Assembly: GCF_051020975.1 (NCBI RefSeq)
Contig: NC_135046.1
Location: 7,750,001 to 7,814,000, forward strand
Source of the DNA: Osmia lignaria lignaria
Lineage: Eukaryota; Arthropoda; Insecta; Hymenoptera; Megachilidae
Reading direction: 5' to 3'
DNA length: 64,000 nucleotides
Shown: positions 37,201 through 50,640 of the stretch, in pieces
Position numbering within the stretch: the first letter of the stretch is position 1
How the letters are laid out: every line of letters begins with the position of its first letter
Notes under the pieces: model-generated
The model's database searches: none
What the model saw: only the letters and a program-made list of their open reading frames with translations
Told to the model about the DNA's origin: nothing
Program-made: the position numbers and the translations under genes

Positions 37201-40200
37201 AGTGAAAATATGTTTAGCACTTTAAGAGAGAAAATATTCTGCGCAAGTATATATTTGCATAGGTATCGGTAGTCCGCTAATGGATAAGCGTTCGTTTTTT
37301 ATTTATATGAATAATCCACGTTTTCATTGATAGGTACGCAATTCTCATTGTCAGTATTATTTGCCATTTAAGTTTGATCAGAAGTAGTTAATTAATTCAT
37401 AGAAAGAAACCGATGTTCGCAATAATTTTTCATACGTCTCAACAATATATATTTTCAATTTCAGAAAACTTCCCTGTTGCATGGTTATTTCTGAAATTGC
37501 AAGATAGTAAATTTCTTTCGTCCGTGTCAAGGAAGAATTATTTCTCTTCGAGTATCCGAAAGAGTTTCAACATTTTATCAGCAGGATTCTATTTTATTGT
37601 TAACCTCGACAAGGACTGATTGCAAACGAACGACCGTAAAGTAGATCCTTCGATTACGCGGAAACGAATCTGTAGGTTCAGCAAAATACTTCTTATCAAT
37701 AACGTTGATGCAATAGTTATCATTGCCTTATATTAAACGGTCAGTGATCTCTTTTCCTCGTTAGTCGCCTCGTTCTCGGACCAAAACAATGAAGCTCCAC
37801 CGGTCTGAATGGAGAACTCATCCCTCGCATTGTACTCCCTTTGAATTGTAATCATCGTACATCTGCTCGCGCGGCAGGACGTGAATGGGCCGAAAGAAAA
37901 GACGGGTCGCGGGACGAAGAATAAGTATTTTCAATGGTGCTGGGTTCAAGGTCTAACTAGATCGAAGTTGGCATTCTCTGCGAGAAAATTTAACCAAACT
38001 TCTGTTCGAGTTGCACAAAAGGTACCATACGGTTTTTAATCCTTTAATTTCAAAAGAATAGAAAGTCTGTTTTTAATAATGAATTTCTCATTTTGCACTC
38101 GAAAAGTTTCATACTCAATGAATAAATAATAAATTTCGCTCAAGTTTGATCAAATTCACTGATCTAATTAGTTGGTAAATTACTGTGCAGGAGGGACGTG
38201 TTATGAAGAATCAAAAGTGCGAAATTATGTGTTTTTTATTATTGTTCGAATATCTACAAGCGAAAGGCTATTTACTAATTGAATAGGCATTTCAACCGAT
38301 TTACGTGCACGTGCCGTCAAATAATTATAATCCGGTCGCATCAAAGGATGCTTTGACGGGATCAAAATTATTCCCATGCTAGAGATTCCCGTTGCAGCGG
38401 GTTCATGAAGCGTGCCGTTCAATTTAATAACCAAAAGTTCGATACACCTTTCGCTATCGTCCTAAATCCAAGCCATTACATTCGCCGAAGCGGTTGCGAT
38501 TTACCTCCTTCCTAGCTACTCCAACGACTTAAACTGTTGGACTTGCGACTTTAGGGGATTACCAGAGAATTTACCGAACTCCCGTTCTCGAGAACTCCCA
38601 ACGTTTAAACTCCGTCCCGATTATTTCCGAATTATCTTTACGCGTCCCGTGTTACAGCTCCCGAAGAAAATTGCGTTATTTAGATAGGCTTCTTTAAACG
38701 AACTCAATTAAATCGAACTAAAGCCTTAAAGCTCTTTATCTTTCTCCAACGCGATTCATCTTCGTTTCACGTTTGTGATTACACTGAATTGAGGCTAAAA
38801 GTTTAAATAACTACGACCTTTTATCAAACTATAGAAAACTGAAGGATTAATTTTCAAATTTTATCAATTTAATATAAGATTCCAGGATTCTGAATGAAAA
38901 TGAGTAATTATAGGTCATGTATATTAACAATTATTATAAAGCCGGAAAAATCACTGATATTAACTACTTGTTTTCAAAAGAAATGTTGCATTAATCAGTA
39001 TTATTGTTTTATGGAGAAGAACAACGTTGATTGCGATTGTGATTGTTTTTAAATCAAAATGAAAATGTATGCATTTTTAATTTTTGAAGCTGGTAGAATT
39101 GTTTTCAGACGAATTTCATGCACCCTTCCGCAACCTAACATGACAAAAGGAAAGGGAAAAAATCTCGGCGCGTAGAAATTCCGCTCTTTCGGGGAAAATT
39201 CGATGCTGATGTGTCGGCTTTCGGCAGACGCGCGATACATTTATTGATCCTGTGGCATCAAACGTTTACGAGTCACTCTTTGAACGTGAAGATGAAAGCA
39301 TCGACGCCCGACAAGTGCACGCGTGGCTTAAGCATGCTTTTCTATTTTTACTCTGTTCGTCTTTGATGCACATTATCAGGTCTCGCCTTTTATTCAGGCG
39401 CCCGAAATGTTCAACGCTCTTTTAAATCCAGCTCTACGCGAAAGTTGCATGTTTATATTTTCTTTCTAGTATAGTTGCAGCGATACTCTGTCAACTATAT
39501 CAAATACGTAAATTCTAGGTATTATTTTTTCAAGTTTATTCATAAAAGAATTGGTAAAAATGGATTATTTGTTGAAATATGACAGGCATTTAATACTTTA
39601 ACGACTGCACATTCATTGGAATTTAACCTTCCTTTTTGTATTTGCTACATGAGGATTGATCGAATTATATTTGAAAGTTTAAATTATCATACGATGTAAA
39701 ATTACTGATATTCAAATTGTAATTAATCGATGAAAGATTCAATGTGGTTGCATATTTTGTGTAATCTGACTTTGGTAATTTGATATTCCTTAATGTACTT
39801 GATAAATAATTATTAATTGAATTTATTTCAGAGCTTAATTTATCGTATAAGGCAAAATTATTAATCTAATTTTCAGATTGTATTATAATTGGTACCTGAT
39901 AAAATACCTATATAAAAATAAGGTACAGGGTAGTTATCATTTTTATTTTATGATTTCCTTGTGATGATTTAATAAAAAGTTTACATTGCTTACAACAATG
40001 TTTGTGGTACAGTTTGTAAGAAAGGATTGCTTTGGTATTGATCTTTACTTGCTCTATAGAATCCTTGAAACCAGGGAATCTTTCTTTGATAACAAAGAAC
40101 TCTTAGACGTTCTACATTCAATATGATAGATATCGCTTTGGTCAGCTTTGTAGAACCTGTTTCGTAGGTTCAATGCGTTCGTAAAAGAAACGGAACCATT

Positions 40201-41000
40201 CTTTGACTCTATTTCAAAAGAAATGTCAAGAGAGAAGCATTCTACGTAACAATGCAGCTTCTGTCTTGAAATTTTAATTATTACTAACAATGACGGCATT
40301 TTGCATTCCAATGGATTTTAATCGAACAATTTACTTTGTTTCAATATTAGAAGTTTAATTACTGCCAAATTTAGTTATTTGAAACTATCCATTGATGGTC
40401 TCAACAGTGACAAATTTTAATTATTTCAAAGTATTTATAGATGCTCATAATAATGACCATTTGCAGCTCGACGGATTTTCAATTGAGCAATTTATTTCTT
40501 TTTCAGCATTTACAGTTTTAATTAGAGCTTTAATTTATAGTGAAATTTTAATGATACCAGAATATTTATGAATAGTCATAACAATCATTGAACTCTACAT
40601 CAATGAAAAGTTTCGGTCATGCCATTTATACTATTTTTTGTAATTACTTCAATTATTCATGAATGATCTAATTGTACCATTTATTGGTGATTTATATTAA
40701 AAATATCTACCAGTTCGAATAAAAAGGGCAATAAATCAGCCAACGAGAAATGTAAAGTGCGTTCGTAAGAAGAGCGATCTTGAGGATCGATCGAAGATCG
40801 AATTACGAAACCGAAATGTCGAAATCGAGTGCACGTTCAGAAAATTCTCGTCGACCACTTTACGGCTCGTTGTCGCCGGAACTTACGCGGGGATGTACGC
40901 TCGATCGATCCTGCCGCGAGCGTTGATTGAATCGCTCAGGGTGGGCGCGAGAAATCGGCAGACGAAGAAAATAGAATCGAGATATCCCGGTGACCGAGTC
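31257..41000. other. Intronic sequence upstream of the exon, no gene seen
   Basis: 33000-33800 is purine-rich on the + strand and carries the longest open frame of the window on the minus strand (33233-33787, 184 codons). That frame opens with GTG, is Ser/Pro/Phe-rich and has no domain, so I do not call it a gene. 34620-34800, 35400-35700 and 38780-40700 are AT-rich. A 7-bp hairpin lies at 40775-40800. Other balanced patches (36600-36900, 37860-37960) show no assignable feature. Confidence 0.5.
40775..40800. repeat. Hairpin CGATCTT / AAGATCG
   Basis: Perfect 7-bp arms flank a 12-nt spacer that itself contains ATCGAT. This is a small GATC-rich foldback that may be chance. Confidence 0.5.
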
Positions 41001-44000
41001 TCACGAGTATTAGGTAATAAAAGAGGGTAAGTGGAGCTCCTGCGGGGCGGTTTTTATCGTCCTGCATGCCTGAGATTTCGGCGACTCGTAAAACTCCGCC
41101 CTAAAATCTTAGCCTCCCCTCTACGAAGGAGCTAGGCTATTTCATGAAATACCTTCAACTACTACGCGTCCTCAAAGAAGTTGTCTCCTGGAACAGTCGT
41201 AAGATTCTGTACGACAGGCTTCCCTGAAATTTCACCCAACTACGAATCACCCGTTTGCGATGCCACTTACGAAAACCGATTCCTTTCAGCGTCGCGCATA
41301 CGTGATCATCTTCGGTAAGCGGAATTTACGAATTTGCGAGAACAGTTTTACGTTTAGAGGACGACGAGCATTTGAAACCCTGCACGAAATTACGATACGG
41401 TTACACTTAACATCTTCTTAATTTTTTTTAATATAAATTGGATGGAAAATATCTCCAACGAGAATATTCAAGAATTTAGGAGTGAACTGAAATTAGATTA
41501 TCTCATATTAGAAATAATCGGACAAAAATTATTATTTGAAATCGAGTCTAGTGTTAATATTTTTTATTTAAGATTTATATTTAAATAAAACTTTGACGGT
41601 ATAAAAATTGTGCGAGTCTAAAAGGTACAATTTTAGAATTATACTTGGAACGATGTAGTATCCCCCTGTTTGATTCACGATTCAATGAAGAGGGTCATTC
41701 TGTCCACACCTTTTTTTTTTTTACTATAATTCTAATGCATCCGGTGAGGACGTTATTAAAAAGACGTAAAGGGAGATCTCTAATCGTGTGTCCACATCTG
41801 TGGAGCACATAGAAATTCAATAACAACGTAAACCCGATCATGGTGGCTAGAAGGGGGTACATTCAAGAACTGCTTACCGTGTCACGAAACCGGGTGAATT
41901 GAACGTAAGGATACCATTGTGATGTCCCATTCAATCGCGTACAACAGAAACACCGTTAAGACCAGTTTGCACCGTTTCAATTAAAACGTAAACCAGCAAT
42001 TCAAACGACATCAATTCGATATAGCACTGCAGCAATTAGATGCTCTGTACATAGAAACGGTTGAAAATGATGGTGACTACTATTTGTAATTTCGACCTAT
42101 TTTGATTTTATTCGTGACTCATATATTTCCTTACATTTGAAGAAATTGTAACTGAAATTGAAAATTTTAATCAGAAGGAAAATGCAACATTTTGTATCAT
42201 CTAATCAAAAATTTGCATAATTCATAATATGTTGCGATGTAATCTTTATCTCAGGAAAATTATCTGTGGATTCCGAAAATTTGATACGTTTGAAAATGCT
42301 GATATCGAATTTGATATTTTGAAACGGTTAAAACAATTGAAATTCTATAAAACTCTTTGCCGAAGCTACTAACGCAATGAAAATTAAATTTTCGATAGTA
42401 AAACATATCGATTTCTACATATAAGAGAAATTCTATTTCAGTATTGAAAGATTAAAATGAAACTGATACCTGAACGAATGAAACATCAAATGTAATCGGA
42501 ACAGTGAAACATATGATTGTTTAATTTCTATTTTAATAAAAAATAAATAAATATGCAGTTTGAATATTGAAATGGTTCATCTCATACTTTTCTGTAAATT
42601 CCAAATTTTCCTATTATCACTTATAATAATCAATTAAATAAATATTTTATACTTCTATTTTTGTAAAAGTAACATTACGCAATCACCAAGGTTTGCTATG
42701 AAAAAACAGCCGTCTAATATGTTAGCAGAGGAACGCCATCACCGACACATTGTGATGCCGCGATGTTATCGCGTATTAACACGTCACATCGGAATGGTAC
42801 GTGTCTACCTTAAATGAGGCAGGCTGGGAGGGGGTTTGATGCAATATGCATTTCCACACATTTTCCATCGATCGGTCGGCCAAACACAGAGAACTGGCAA
42901 CCAATGATAACGTACGGTCCGCAGGGGTGTGTGTTGCGGATATAAATCACAGCACAATGCGTCATGTCACCGATCGTTGCGTTAATCATATACAGCCATT
43001 TAATAGAAACAAAGATCGAAAGCAAATGTTTCCGTTGCACGCGCTCGCTTTGTAATTATGCACGCGAAACTAACAAATCGTATCTGTCACATGCGTGCTA
43101 AGAAAACAGACCCGTTAACTGTCGAAGTGTAAACAGTAGGTCAATTGCGACCAAAATTTTTCAAATACTTCCACTAAAATTAAGTACTCAAATTTTGAAA
43201 GTTTAAAAAATGCAAATGAAAGAATGTAAAATTAAATTTAAATTGTCTGTAAATGTTATTATAGTCATCCATCATCGGAGGGTTAATGAAGAATTTTATA
43301 TTTTTAAAAATCAAAGATAACGCAATTTTTATGCCCTTTTTTTCAGAAAGATTATGAAAACAAGATTGGTATATAGTCAACAGAGCACTCAGGTTTTTAC
43401 CTGTATGAATACAGACACGTTCACCGACATTGGACTCCCGTACGGTACACGAGTCGTTAATTAATCCCTCGTTACCGTGCGTATGCTACAGCGAAGATCT
43501 GCGTTAACAGAGGTAACCAGAGGTTTGACCGTTAAATCGCGATTAAATACGCGTCCTTTTCCGTGCCTGTTTACGGTTGCGCGCAATGGATGTCATGTAT
43601 CATTCTGAAAGATATTCCAACAGGTACTCGAGGCTGATAAAACATGGCACATAATTATGTTGCAAATTAACATAACTCGTATGTTCCGAATGGTATGATT
43701 TTAAATTAAGTGCGTTTCCCAGTGTGAAAATCTAAACTAACATAATTTTCATGGAAAAAATTTATATAAAATAATTATACACAAGATAAAATAAAATATA
43801 TACTAAATACATCATCTTAGTTTGCTTTTTAATTTCTAAGATCATAAAGGAAATTAATAGAAACAATAAGTCTGCAAGCGATCCTACGATCGAACCATTC
43901 ATTTCCTCAACGATCAGGGTTTACATCGAGGAAAGTGGAGGAAATTCGACGAACGAGTTAATTAATAACGTCGATACTGTTGATCACGCGTTGCACACGA

Positions 44001-47000
44001 GTTCTCTGACGTTGGAATTGCGTGTATCGCGGCGAAGAAAAAGGAGGAAGCTCGCAGGATAAGTGATGGTACACGAGCTTTGGAAAAAGTACGAGTATCG
44101 AATATTGGAAAAATGTTTCCCCTTTTGCGTTACGATAAAATAGCCCCGCGATCACGTTTCTTCTATATTCTCGTTACTCTTCCCGTTATCGTTCTCCGAT
44201 CGCCGCAATCGTAGCCGAAAAAGAGAAAAAAAAAGGTTGCTTATAATTGTCGCGCGTCTCTCGCCATATCGTCCTGTTAATTAACAACGAAAACAATCCT
44301 TTCCAAATTTACGTTTAGCGATCCGTTGCTGTTCTTTTTTTAATCATTCGGATAACCAGCTCGAATATTAAGATGGCGGATTGAACGCCGTCTTGGAAAA
44401 TTGTTTGCAACCACGGTATCGATTACCCTCGAAGCAGGCCGCTTGAATAATGCAATAGGTAATCGTTTGATTAATAATCCAACAAGCGGACGTCGACGTT
44501 TCTGTATTTTACGGGAAATTAGGGGTGTTCGTGCGGTGACGCGGCACGGTTCGGTATGAATAGTAATGTTCTGTGAAATCGGGAATGCGGTAAGCCATAT
44601 TTATAATTGATTGGTAGATTAACGCGGTAATTGTGCGGTAGTATTGTGGCGTCGTTACGTTTGTATGTTTAAGGACTGACAGATTTTTCTGTCTGTTAAA
44701 TATCTGATCATTGAATTATGAAGAAGGAGAATATTTACTTAGGAAGGAACAGAAATGGTAACGTAAATATTGATGGATCAGCGCGTTCATTTTGAGCCGA
44801 GTATCGACCGATGTGCTGGACTTTTGGATAAAAATAACAATCTACCAAAAATTCCTTTCCCCCCCCAAAAAAAGAGAAACTGTAATTTCCAAATTTAATT
44901 ATCATCCTAATAGTAATTTAAGAGCCTCCGCATAATAATACTAAATTGTCACGCACTTCAATGTGTATGTACATATTATCTCATACCAAAGATCCTTTTT
45001 ACTTTCCAAAATTTTATATTCACTCGTTCACGGTTAATCATTCGCTCGCATCTGGTGTTCGGAAGAAACAAATTCACTGTTCCCGAAGCAAGAAAAGCTT
45101 TGATCGGGTTGCAATCTCGCACCTTGGGAACAACTTTCGTCGACGTTTGCAGCGTGTTCAGCAAACACACGCGACGCCTCGCGGAATTACATTTCGCGTT
45201 TCCAAACAGGAAGACCGTTCGTAAAAAGTGTCAATCCACCAAGGAAGAAAAGACGTGACAAATATCGAATAGTAGAGGCTTGAAAACACGAGGAAACTCG
45301 GAGGCTCTCCCTATTTGTTGCGCGACGAAGGGACGAGAAACGAGCACACACACGTATGCACACTCGGTCGAAGGGATGGAAGCAGTCGGTCCGAGTCACC
45401 TACTTTTGCATCTCGCTCGTTTATCAACGGCACCAGAGGGTGCGACGTGTTGCAGGGATCTTCAGAACAGGGGTGGTTCGTTCATCGGACTCGACGGCCG
45501 GGATTTAAAAGCGTTTCGATGTAAACAGTCCTGTTACCAGCGAATTCGTCCACTTAATTCCTTCGAATGCTGACGCTTCATCGTTTCGCCCTTTCTTTCA
45601 CGCTGTCATATGCAATTTTTAGGTTGCGTTCGTTAGAAATTTCGTGTTCGTCCCGCAGAGGTAATTAAATACACAAGAGGAAGAATTAGACGAAATCTCT
45701 TTCACGATGTTACGCTCTGAATCTTCATCGCAACACTTGAATTTCATCAACGACAGATTATTTTTTAATGGCTTTAATGAAAAGTTGGTTTCAATTTGCA
45801 ATATTAAGACCTACGATTATAGGAAAATAAATTTGTGTTATTAGAAGACAAAAGAATTTAGAATAAACAAGTATAGAAAATTACGGTAATGTTGTATTCA
45901 TTACACTTCCATTTCGCTTTATGATCAATTAAAGATGTGTTTCCGTCCATATCGCACGGAACGTGTTAATGGCTGACTCTAACAATCACCTAACGATACC
46001 TCACCGCAAGAACCCAGAACCACTAAACTATATACCAGCAGGACTTACCACGAGGTGAAATCTAAAACCGCAAGTTACTGTTTCGCCCACCGCAATGGCG
46101 TTCTTCTTTCGTCAATAGGTAATCTCCTAGCTGTTTTTATGGGGCTTCAGACTTCTCGTTTTAACAAGCTTTCCTACAACCCATCCGCATCAAGAAAACC
46201 ATTCTAAGCAATGACGAAGAAAAACAACTACCTCGTAGTTTCATTTCTTCTCTACCTGAACACAATTCCATCACACCGATTGATCAGAGAAAGTGTTACT
46301 TTCAATAAACACTCTTGTACATTCATCGCGAAACTTCAGGAGAAGAGAAGAAAAACAATTTCCAGGGCAAAGTCGATTTCCCTCATCCGATTATCATCGA
46401 TATCAAAGTTCTCGCCCGAGCATACTCCTCCGGAAAATGAGCGAGTGACGATTCGCGAAAGTGGTCGCTGTGAATAATTATTTGGAAAGCGGATTAACTT
46501 CTCTTCCGCTTCATCTGCTTACGACAAATCCTAAGTAGCTTGAACTCGGCGGTGAGACTGTGATCTCTCGATTCCTGGCTCCCTTCAAGGGCCAAGATCC
46601 ACGGGAACACGTCGCGTTGTTTTAATTCGCCCCTTCTCGATAACAACCTTTCCCAGCCTTGTATATCCAGTTTGCGAATGGCCAGCGACCGGCACGAAAT
46701 CCGCTTAGCTCCCTTTTGCTCGCGTAAAGCGGTGACGGAACAAGCAAGTCGAGCTTCCTTCGTCGTCGCCGACCGAAATATCATTCGCGCGTGCAACAGG
46801 AAACGGCGAATATCGCGCTGATCACGCTTAAAATTTTCCCCTTTTTTATCCGAAACTTAATACGGGGTTAAATTGAAAGACAGATAAAAAGCAACAGCTA
46901 AAAGAAGTGGGAATTCGGTACAACTGTTGCTTGTTTGTCTGACAACGACAGGGTGTTACTACTTATTCCTATTTCACGACACTTTCCATAACGATATCTT

Positions 47001-48900
47001 CGCAGAACTGCACACCAGCCTCGTATAATCGATTCCCCTACGTATACTCGTCGAAGGAGACTCAATTCCCTTTCCTATCTTTCGTATTCGACACGTATTT
47101 CCAGTCAGATATAACGGGATTCGCGAACAAATACGGCAGCCCGCGTTTCTACGATATTTTCACTTCCACAACCGATACGGATTCGGGGGTGGGAAGAAGC
47201 GCAAATCGGATATTTGAACGTTATCAGTTCTTAAGACACAAGGAAAGATTGTGTCGTAAATTTCAGCTCGCGCGGCTGACAGCCGGACGTCTTACTTTTT
47301 GTTTACCCCTGATATACGAGCGAATCTGCCGCTTCTAGCGACAACCCGATAAATATGTCGTCACGTGTCTGCTGGAAAGGATATGTGTTTCGCGCGACAC
47401 GCAATCGTCACGAATGGAAACTAAGTTAGTCCTGTTGAAATTGAATCGATGCGGAGAAAAGGGTGGGGGAGAAAAAAAAGAGGAAAATTTGTGAATACTC
47501 GTGTGGGTGGATGGCGGAGAGGAAACGAACGGCGCGCGGATCGAAAAGATTTCAAGCAGAAGATCATTCCGCGCAATCATCAGAGCCGATACTCTCGACA
47601 ACACGGTTCGCTCGGTGTAATAAAGTGGAATGGAAAAAAATCGGTCGCGACCTAAATCTCGGCCGCGTTACAGCATCTATCACTCAACGCATCAGCGAGC
47701 AGCTCGTTAATGATCGTTTTAATATATGCGATGCGGCTCGATACGCCCATGGAAAGGTTACTTTTTTTTTCCACCGACGAACTTATCGGCTCAGTTGGAA
47801 TTAATTAAAAATCCCATCGACGGGGCTGTGTACTTTAATCGGGAAACGATTTTCATCGGGAATAAATTGAAATCGACTCGATGAACAGAACTTGCTGCTT
47901 GTTTAACGACAGACAGTATCGTCTGTCCGTGATCAGAGAGACACGGGGAGAGTGGGGAAAGGAACGACAAAGGAAGTAGGTTAACGTATTTAAAATCTTC
48001 GATACAAAGTGTCGGGATAGATATGTCCCAGAAAGAAAGGAAAAAGAAAAAAAATTGAAAGTAGAATCTCGCGAACGGGCTGAAACGCGAGATCGTTGAA
48101 ACGAGCGAGTCGCTCGAGGAGAAATCTTGAGATTGCACTTGGATCCGCTCGACCGGCCCGTTGAAAGGGGAAAATAATAATTATCGAGCGGCGGTCGCGA
48201 AGCGGGAACTTCGAAAGTAACGATCTCGTTATCGTTTCGCTTGGAGAGCCGAAGGACTTAAGATAATAAGTTTGCTTGGGAGGGTGGAGAACGTAATAAG
48301 GAACTAGAGTGCGCTCTCCCCGGCGAAAAGGAAATAGTACTTCCTCCGTCTTCCGCCGTTCGCTGGACCACTCAACTTATTAATTCCATTAATAATTCCT
48401 TCATCCGATTTGACGCACTAACACGGCACCGCGATTCTCAAAGAGACCACGTCCACGATGAAAAAAACCCTACCACCGATGGAACTTTCGTGTTTGCGTT
48501 TCAACCGGCGGAACGAACCGGCTCCGATCTTGCTTCGTCGAATCCTATAGACTCTAATTTTTCTAGGGAAACCCAAGGGAAGAGAAATTTTGCTAACGTA
48601 AGTTACTAGCGAAGAGGAAGGAAGAATGTAACGGAGCAGGCGTTAGGGGCCGTGAAAAGTGCGACACATCAGAAACGATGCCCATCGGATGATGGGTTTC
48701 AGAACGTCATCTACACTGAAATGTCATCTACGCGAAACTTTTCGGTCACCGCACACTGTCCAGAGAAATAAACGGTGCAAGAGATAAGGGAAGCAGAGAA
48801 AAGGAGCGAGCGGGAACGAAGATCCATCGAGCCGGGTTACAGTCCGTCTTTGTCCGACGGATGACGTCCAGGATCAAGCTCCACCCACACACATGCCTGC
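41001..48900. other. Intronic sequence, no gene seen
   Basis: 41400-41640, 42060-42660, 43140-43340 and 43660-43900 are AT-rich. A T12 run lies at 41711-41722 and a C8A7-like run near 44861-44875. A GACAGA-TTTT-TCTGTC hairpin lies at 44678-44693. A 113-codon stretch without stops on the + strand ends at 45258, discussed as a finding. Purine-rich patches occur at 47450-47480 and 48020-48060. Confidence 0.5.
44678..44693. repeat. Small hairpin GACAGA-TTTT-TCTGTC
   Basis: Perfect 6-bp arms with a 4-nt T loop. It is short enough to be chance. Confidence 0.5.
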
Positions 48901-49899
48901 AGCTAGCGCACAACGTATTACCCACATTCACTCACACATATGTACGCGTGTACGTGTATATATAGACGATAAATGGGAGCGTGCAAAAACGTCGGTACAC
49001 CCACACGTTCACCGAGATGCACAACTTCTTCCAGGATGATAGGAGCCCCGTCTCCTTGCCCCACCATATGTATGTGTACGAATAATTGGAGAAAGATTTG
49101 AGAATGAACCACCGTACCTTCTCTGGGGTGATGAGCGGCGTGATGTACGTGGTGACCGCCGTTGTGTACACTTTTTGATGACTGCTGGGTGCTGCAGGTC
49201 ACTCAGTACTGCCGCGAGTACCGAGTGCCGTGCGATCAAAGGTATAGCCTTTCTCCGCGACAGGAGAAAAGGAGGACCGCGAGACCGACGATGTCTCGTG
49301 TCACACGCCTCGCGCTTTCTCAGCACACACGCGTATATGAATCTCCCCACGTCTTAGTAGGAACGTGGACGTCACGATTGCTTCTCGTGACAGATCTCGA
49401 TACAGCTGACGATCGCGCGTCGAGCTTCGCAGATTTTTCTAAGGTACACTGGTGGTCGACAACGATGACAATCACGTCGAATCACAGGTGGTTAACGAAC
49501 GAACGCGCGATCCTTTTTTTGATTAAAGCTTGCCCGACGAACGGCTGGCATTCGCGCGCGGTTATACACTTGTCGCGTAATCGTGGTCGCTAATCGCGTT
49601 ACACTGGATCCTACCTCCTGATCTCGCTATGTGCAAGCAAACGGCTAGGCCTCGAGTGACACACTTGCGGGAACAGCCGTTGACGCTGGTCACTTTCGAG
49701 CGGTTACTTTCCCTTGGACGTTCGTTTCGCGCGGTATTTCACCACGGGTGTCTTCGCGACGGTTGATCGAGCGTAATTGCGGCCGTTGAAACGGTATTAT
49801 CCTGGCTATCCTCGTGCTGTCCTCTCGTCGTATGGAACGACGTAGGCGGATAGGAGAGCGAACGGATCGGCGAGAAGATGAAAAGAGAGAGAGACAGAT
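48901..49899. other. Intronic sequence leading into the CpG-rich region, no gene seen
   Basis: ACAC/TGTA-rich words lie at 48880-48960 (CACACACATGCC, ACTCACACATATGTACG). GC content rises from about 49120 onward. Open frames on both strands are overlapping and lack a domain. Confidence 0.4.
49118..49191 (-). other. Speculative non-coding first or early exon ending in AAG|GTACGG
   Basis: On the minus strand a CTGCAG acceptor-like word is followed 74 nt later by CCAGAGAAG|GTACGG, a fair donor. The enclosed sequence can be read as a His-rich peptide (HHVHHAAHHP) in one frame, but no in-frame ATG precedes it: a TGA lies just upstream in that frame and another TGA closes the frame that would join the 31-kb exon. 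There is no polypyrimidine tract before the CTGCAG, so if it is transcribed it is more likely 5' UTR extending further upstream. Splicing to the 31-kb exon would place that exon's first ATG as a possible start. Confidence 0.12.
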
Positions 49900-50410
49900 A
49901 CAGGTAATCCGTAGAGCAGAGAGGCAGGTGGTCGTTGTCGCGCTCCTTGTCGTCGTGCGTCGAGTTCAATGCTGTACGCTGTGATGCCGAGAACGGAATG
50001 GGGCGACCGTGGAAGCCCGGGCAGTGGAGCCGTAGCGAGGGGAGGTAGAGGAGCCGCGCGGATCCCGCTGGTGGGGTGCACGTTGAAGGAGCGAGGGATA
50101 GAACAGGGAGGGGCCCCTATCCCCTCGCCCTTGCTTTCGCCACTATCAGGTAACTGCTACCCCTCCGAGGCGCGCAGGCGCCCCCGGGGCGCTGGCGTCG
50201 CTCGAGGGGGATAGCGCCTCTCGATTCTAGCCGGAGAAAGCTCGCCAGTGCAACCGAGACGGAGACGAGAACAAACGAAGAGGGATTGACGGTGGAAGAG
50301 AGTAACGGAGAGAGAAGCAGAGGGGAAGGAAGATAGAACAGAGGTCTGTTTCTCCTTCTCGCTCATTTCCTTCCTTCCTTTGCGAGCACCCCAGCATCGA
50401 CCGACCCGCC

Positions 50411-50451
50411 GCACGCCACGCCACGCCGCGTCGCGTCGAGTCGCGTCGCGC
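50411..50451. repeat. GC-rich pentamer tandem array (CCACG then GTCGC units)
   Basis: Successive CCACG units pass into GTCGC/GTCGA units over about 40 bp. This array accounts for the Arg-rich open frames that cross it. Confidence 0.85.
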
Positions 50452-50461
50452 TACTTCGTCC

Positions 50462-50547
50462 CTGCTCCTCCTCGCCACGCCGACCCAACGGGAATACTTA
50501 ATGCCAGCAGAGAGCCTGACTGCCTGACTGCTCCTCCTCGCCACGCC
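50462..50547 (+). repeat. Exact 20-bp direct repeat CTGCTCCTCCTCGCCACGCC
   Basis: Copies at 50462-50481 and 50528-50547 are identical and lie 66 bp apart. Identity over 20 bp is not expected by chance, so this is a local duplication inside the CpG-rich region. Confidence 0.9.
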
Positions 50548-50640
50548 ACGCTCGCTTGACGGCGGCATGGAAACACGTTAGAGAGGGAGAACGCTCGAGC
50601 GGCCAACGTCAGAGGGGGGTGTCGGTTTCTGCTCTCGCAA

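Larger units (their letters stand above)
49900..50640. promoter_or_regulatory. CpG-rich region, candidate promoter/CpG island
   Basis: This is the most GC- and CpG-rich stretch of the window. It contains GGGGCCCC, CGCCCCCGGGGCGC, CACGCCACGCCACGCC and CGTCGCGTCGAGTCGCG. Its composition differs sharply from the AT-rich flanks. It contains a GC-rich pentamer array and an exact 20-bp direct repeat. In insects such blocks often mark 5' ends of broadly expressed or developmental genes. It could start an alternative isoform of the minus-strand Rbp6-like gene, a + strand transcript, or both. No TATA box or clear initiator stands out. Confidence 0.4.

Noticed and set aside
40804..40816. Minus-strand FGFV-like codons, which could suggest an RRM RNP1
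   Set aside because: Only four residues agree. The flanking codons do not fit RGFGFVTF and there are no splice sites.
46036..46062. Minus-strand micro-exon-like TTTTAG / GTGGTAAGT pair
   Set aside because: It would enclose only 13 nt with no supporting coding similarity; chance splice-like words.
46494..46796. 100-codon minus-strand frame rich in Arg and Lys
   Set aside because: No domain, and no resemblance to Musashi exons despite lying on the same strand.
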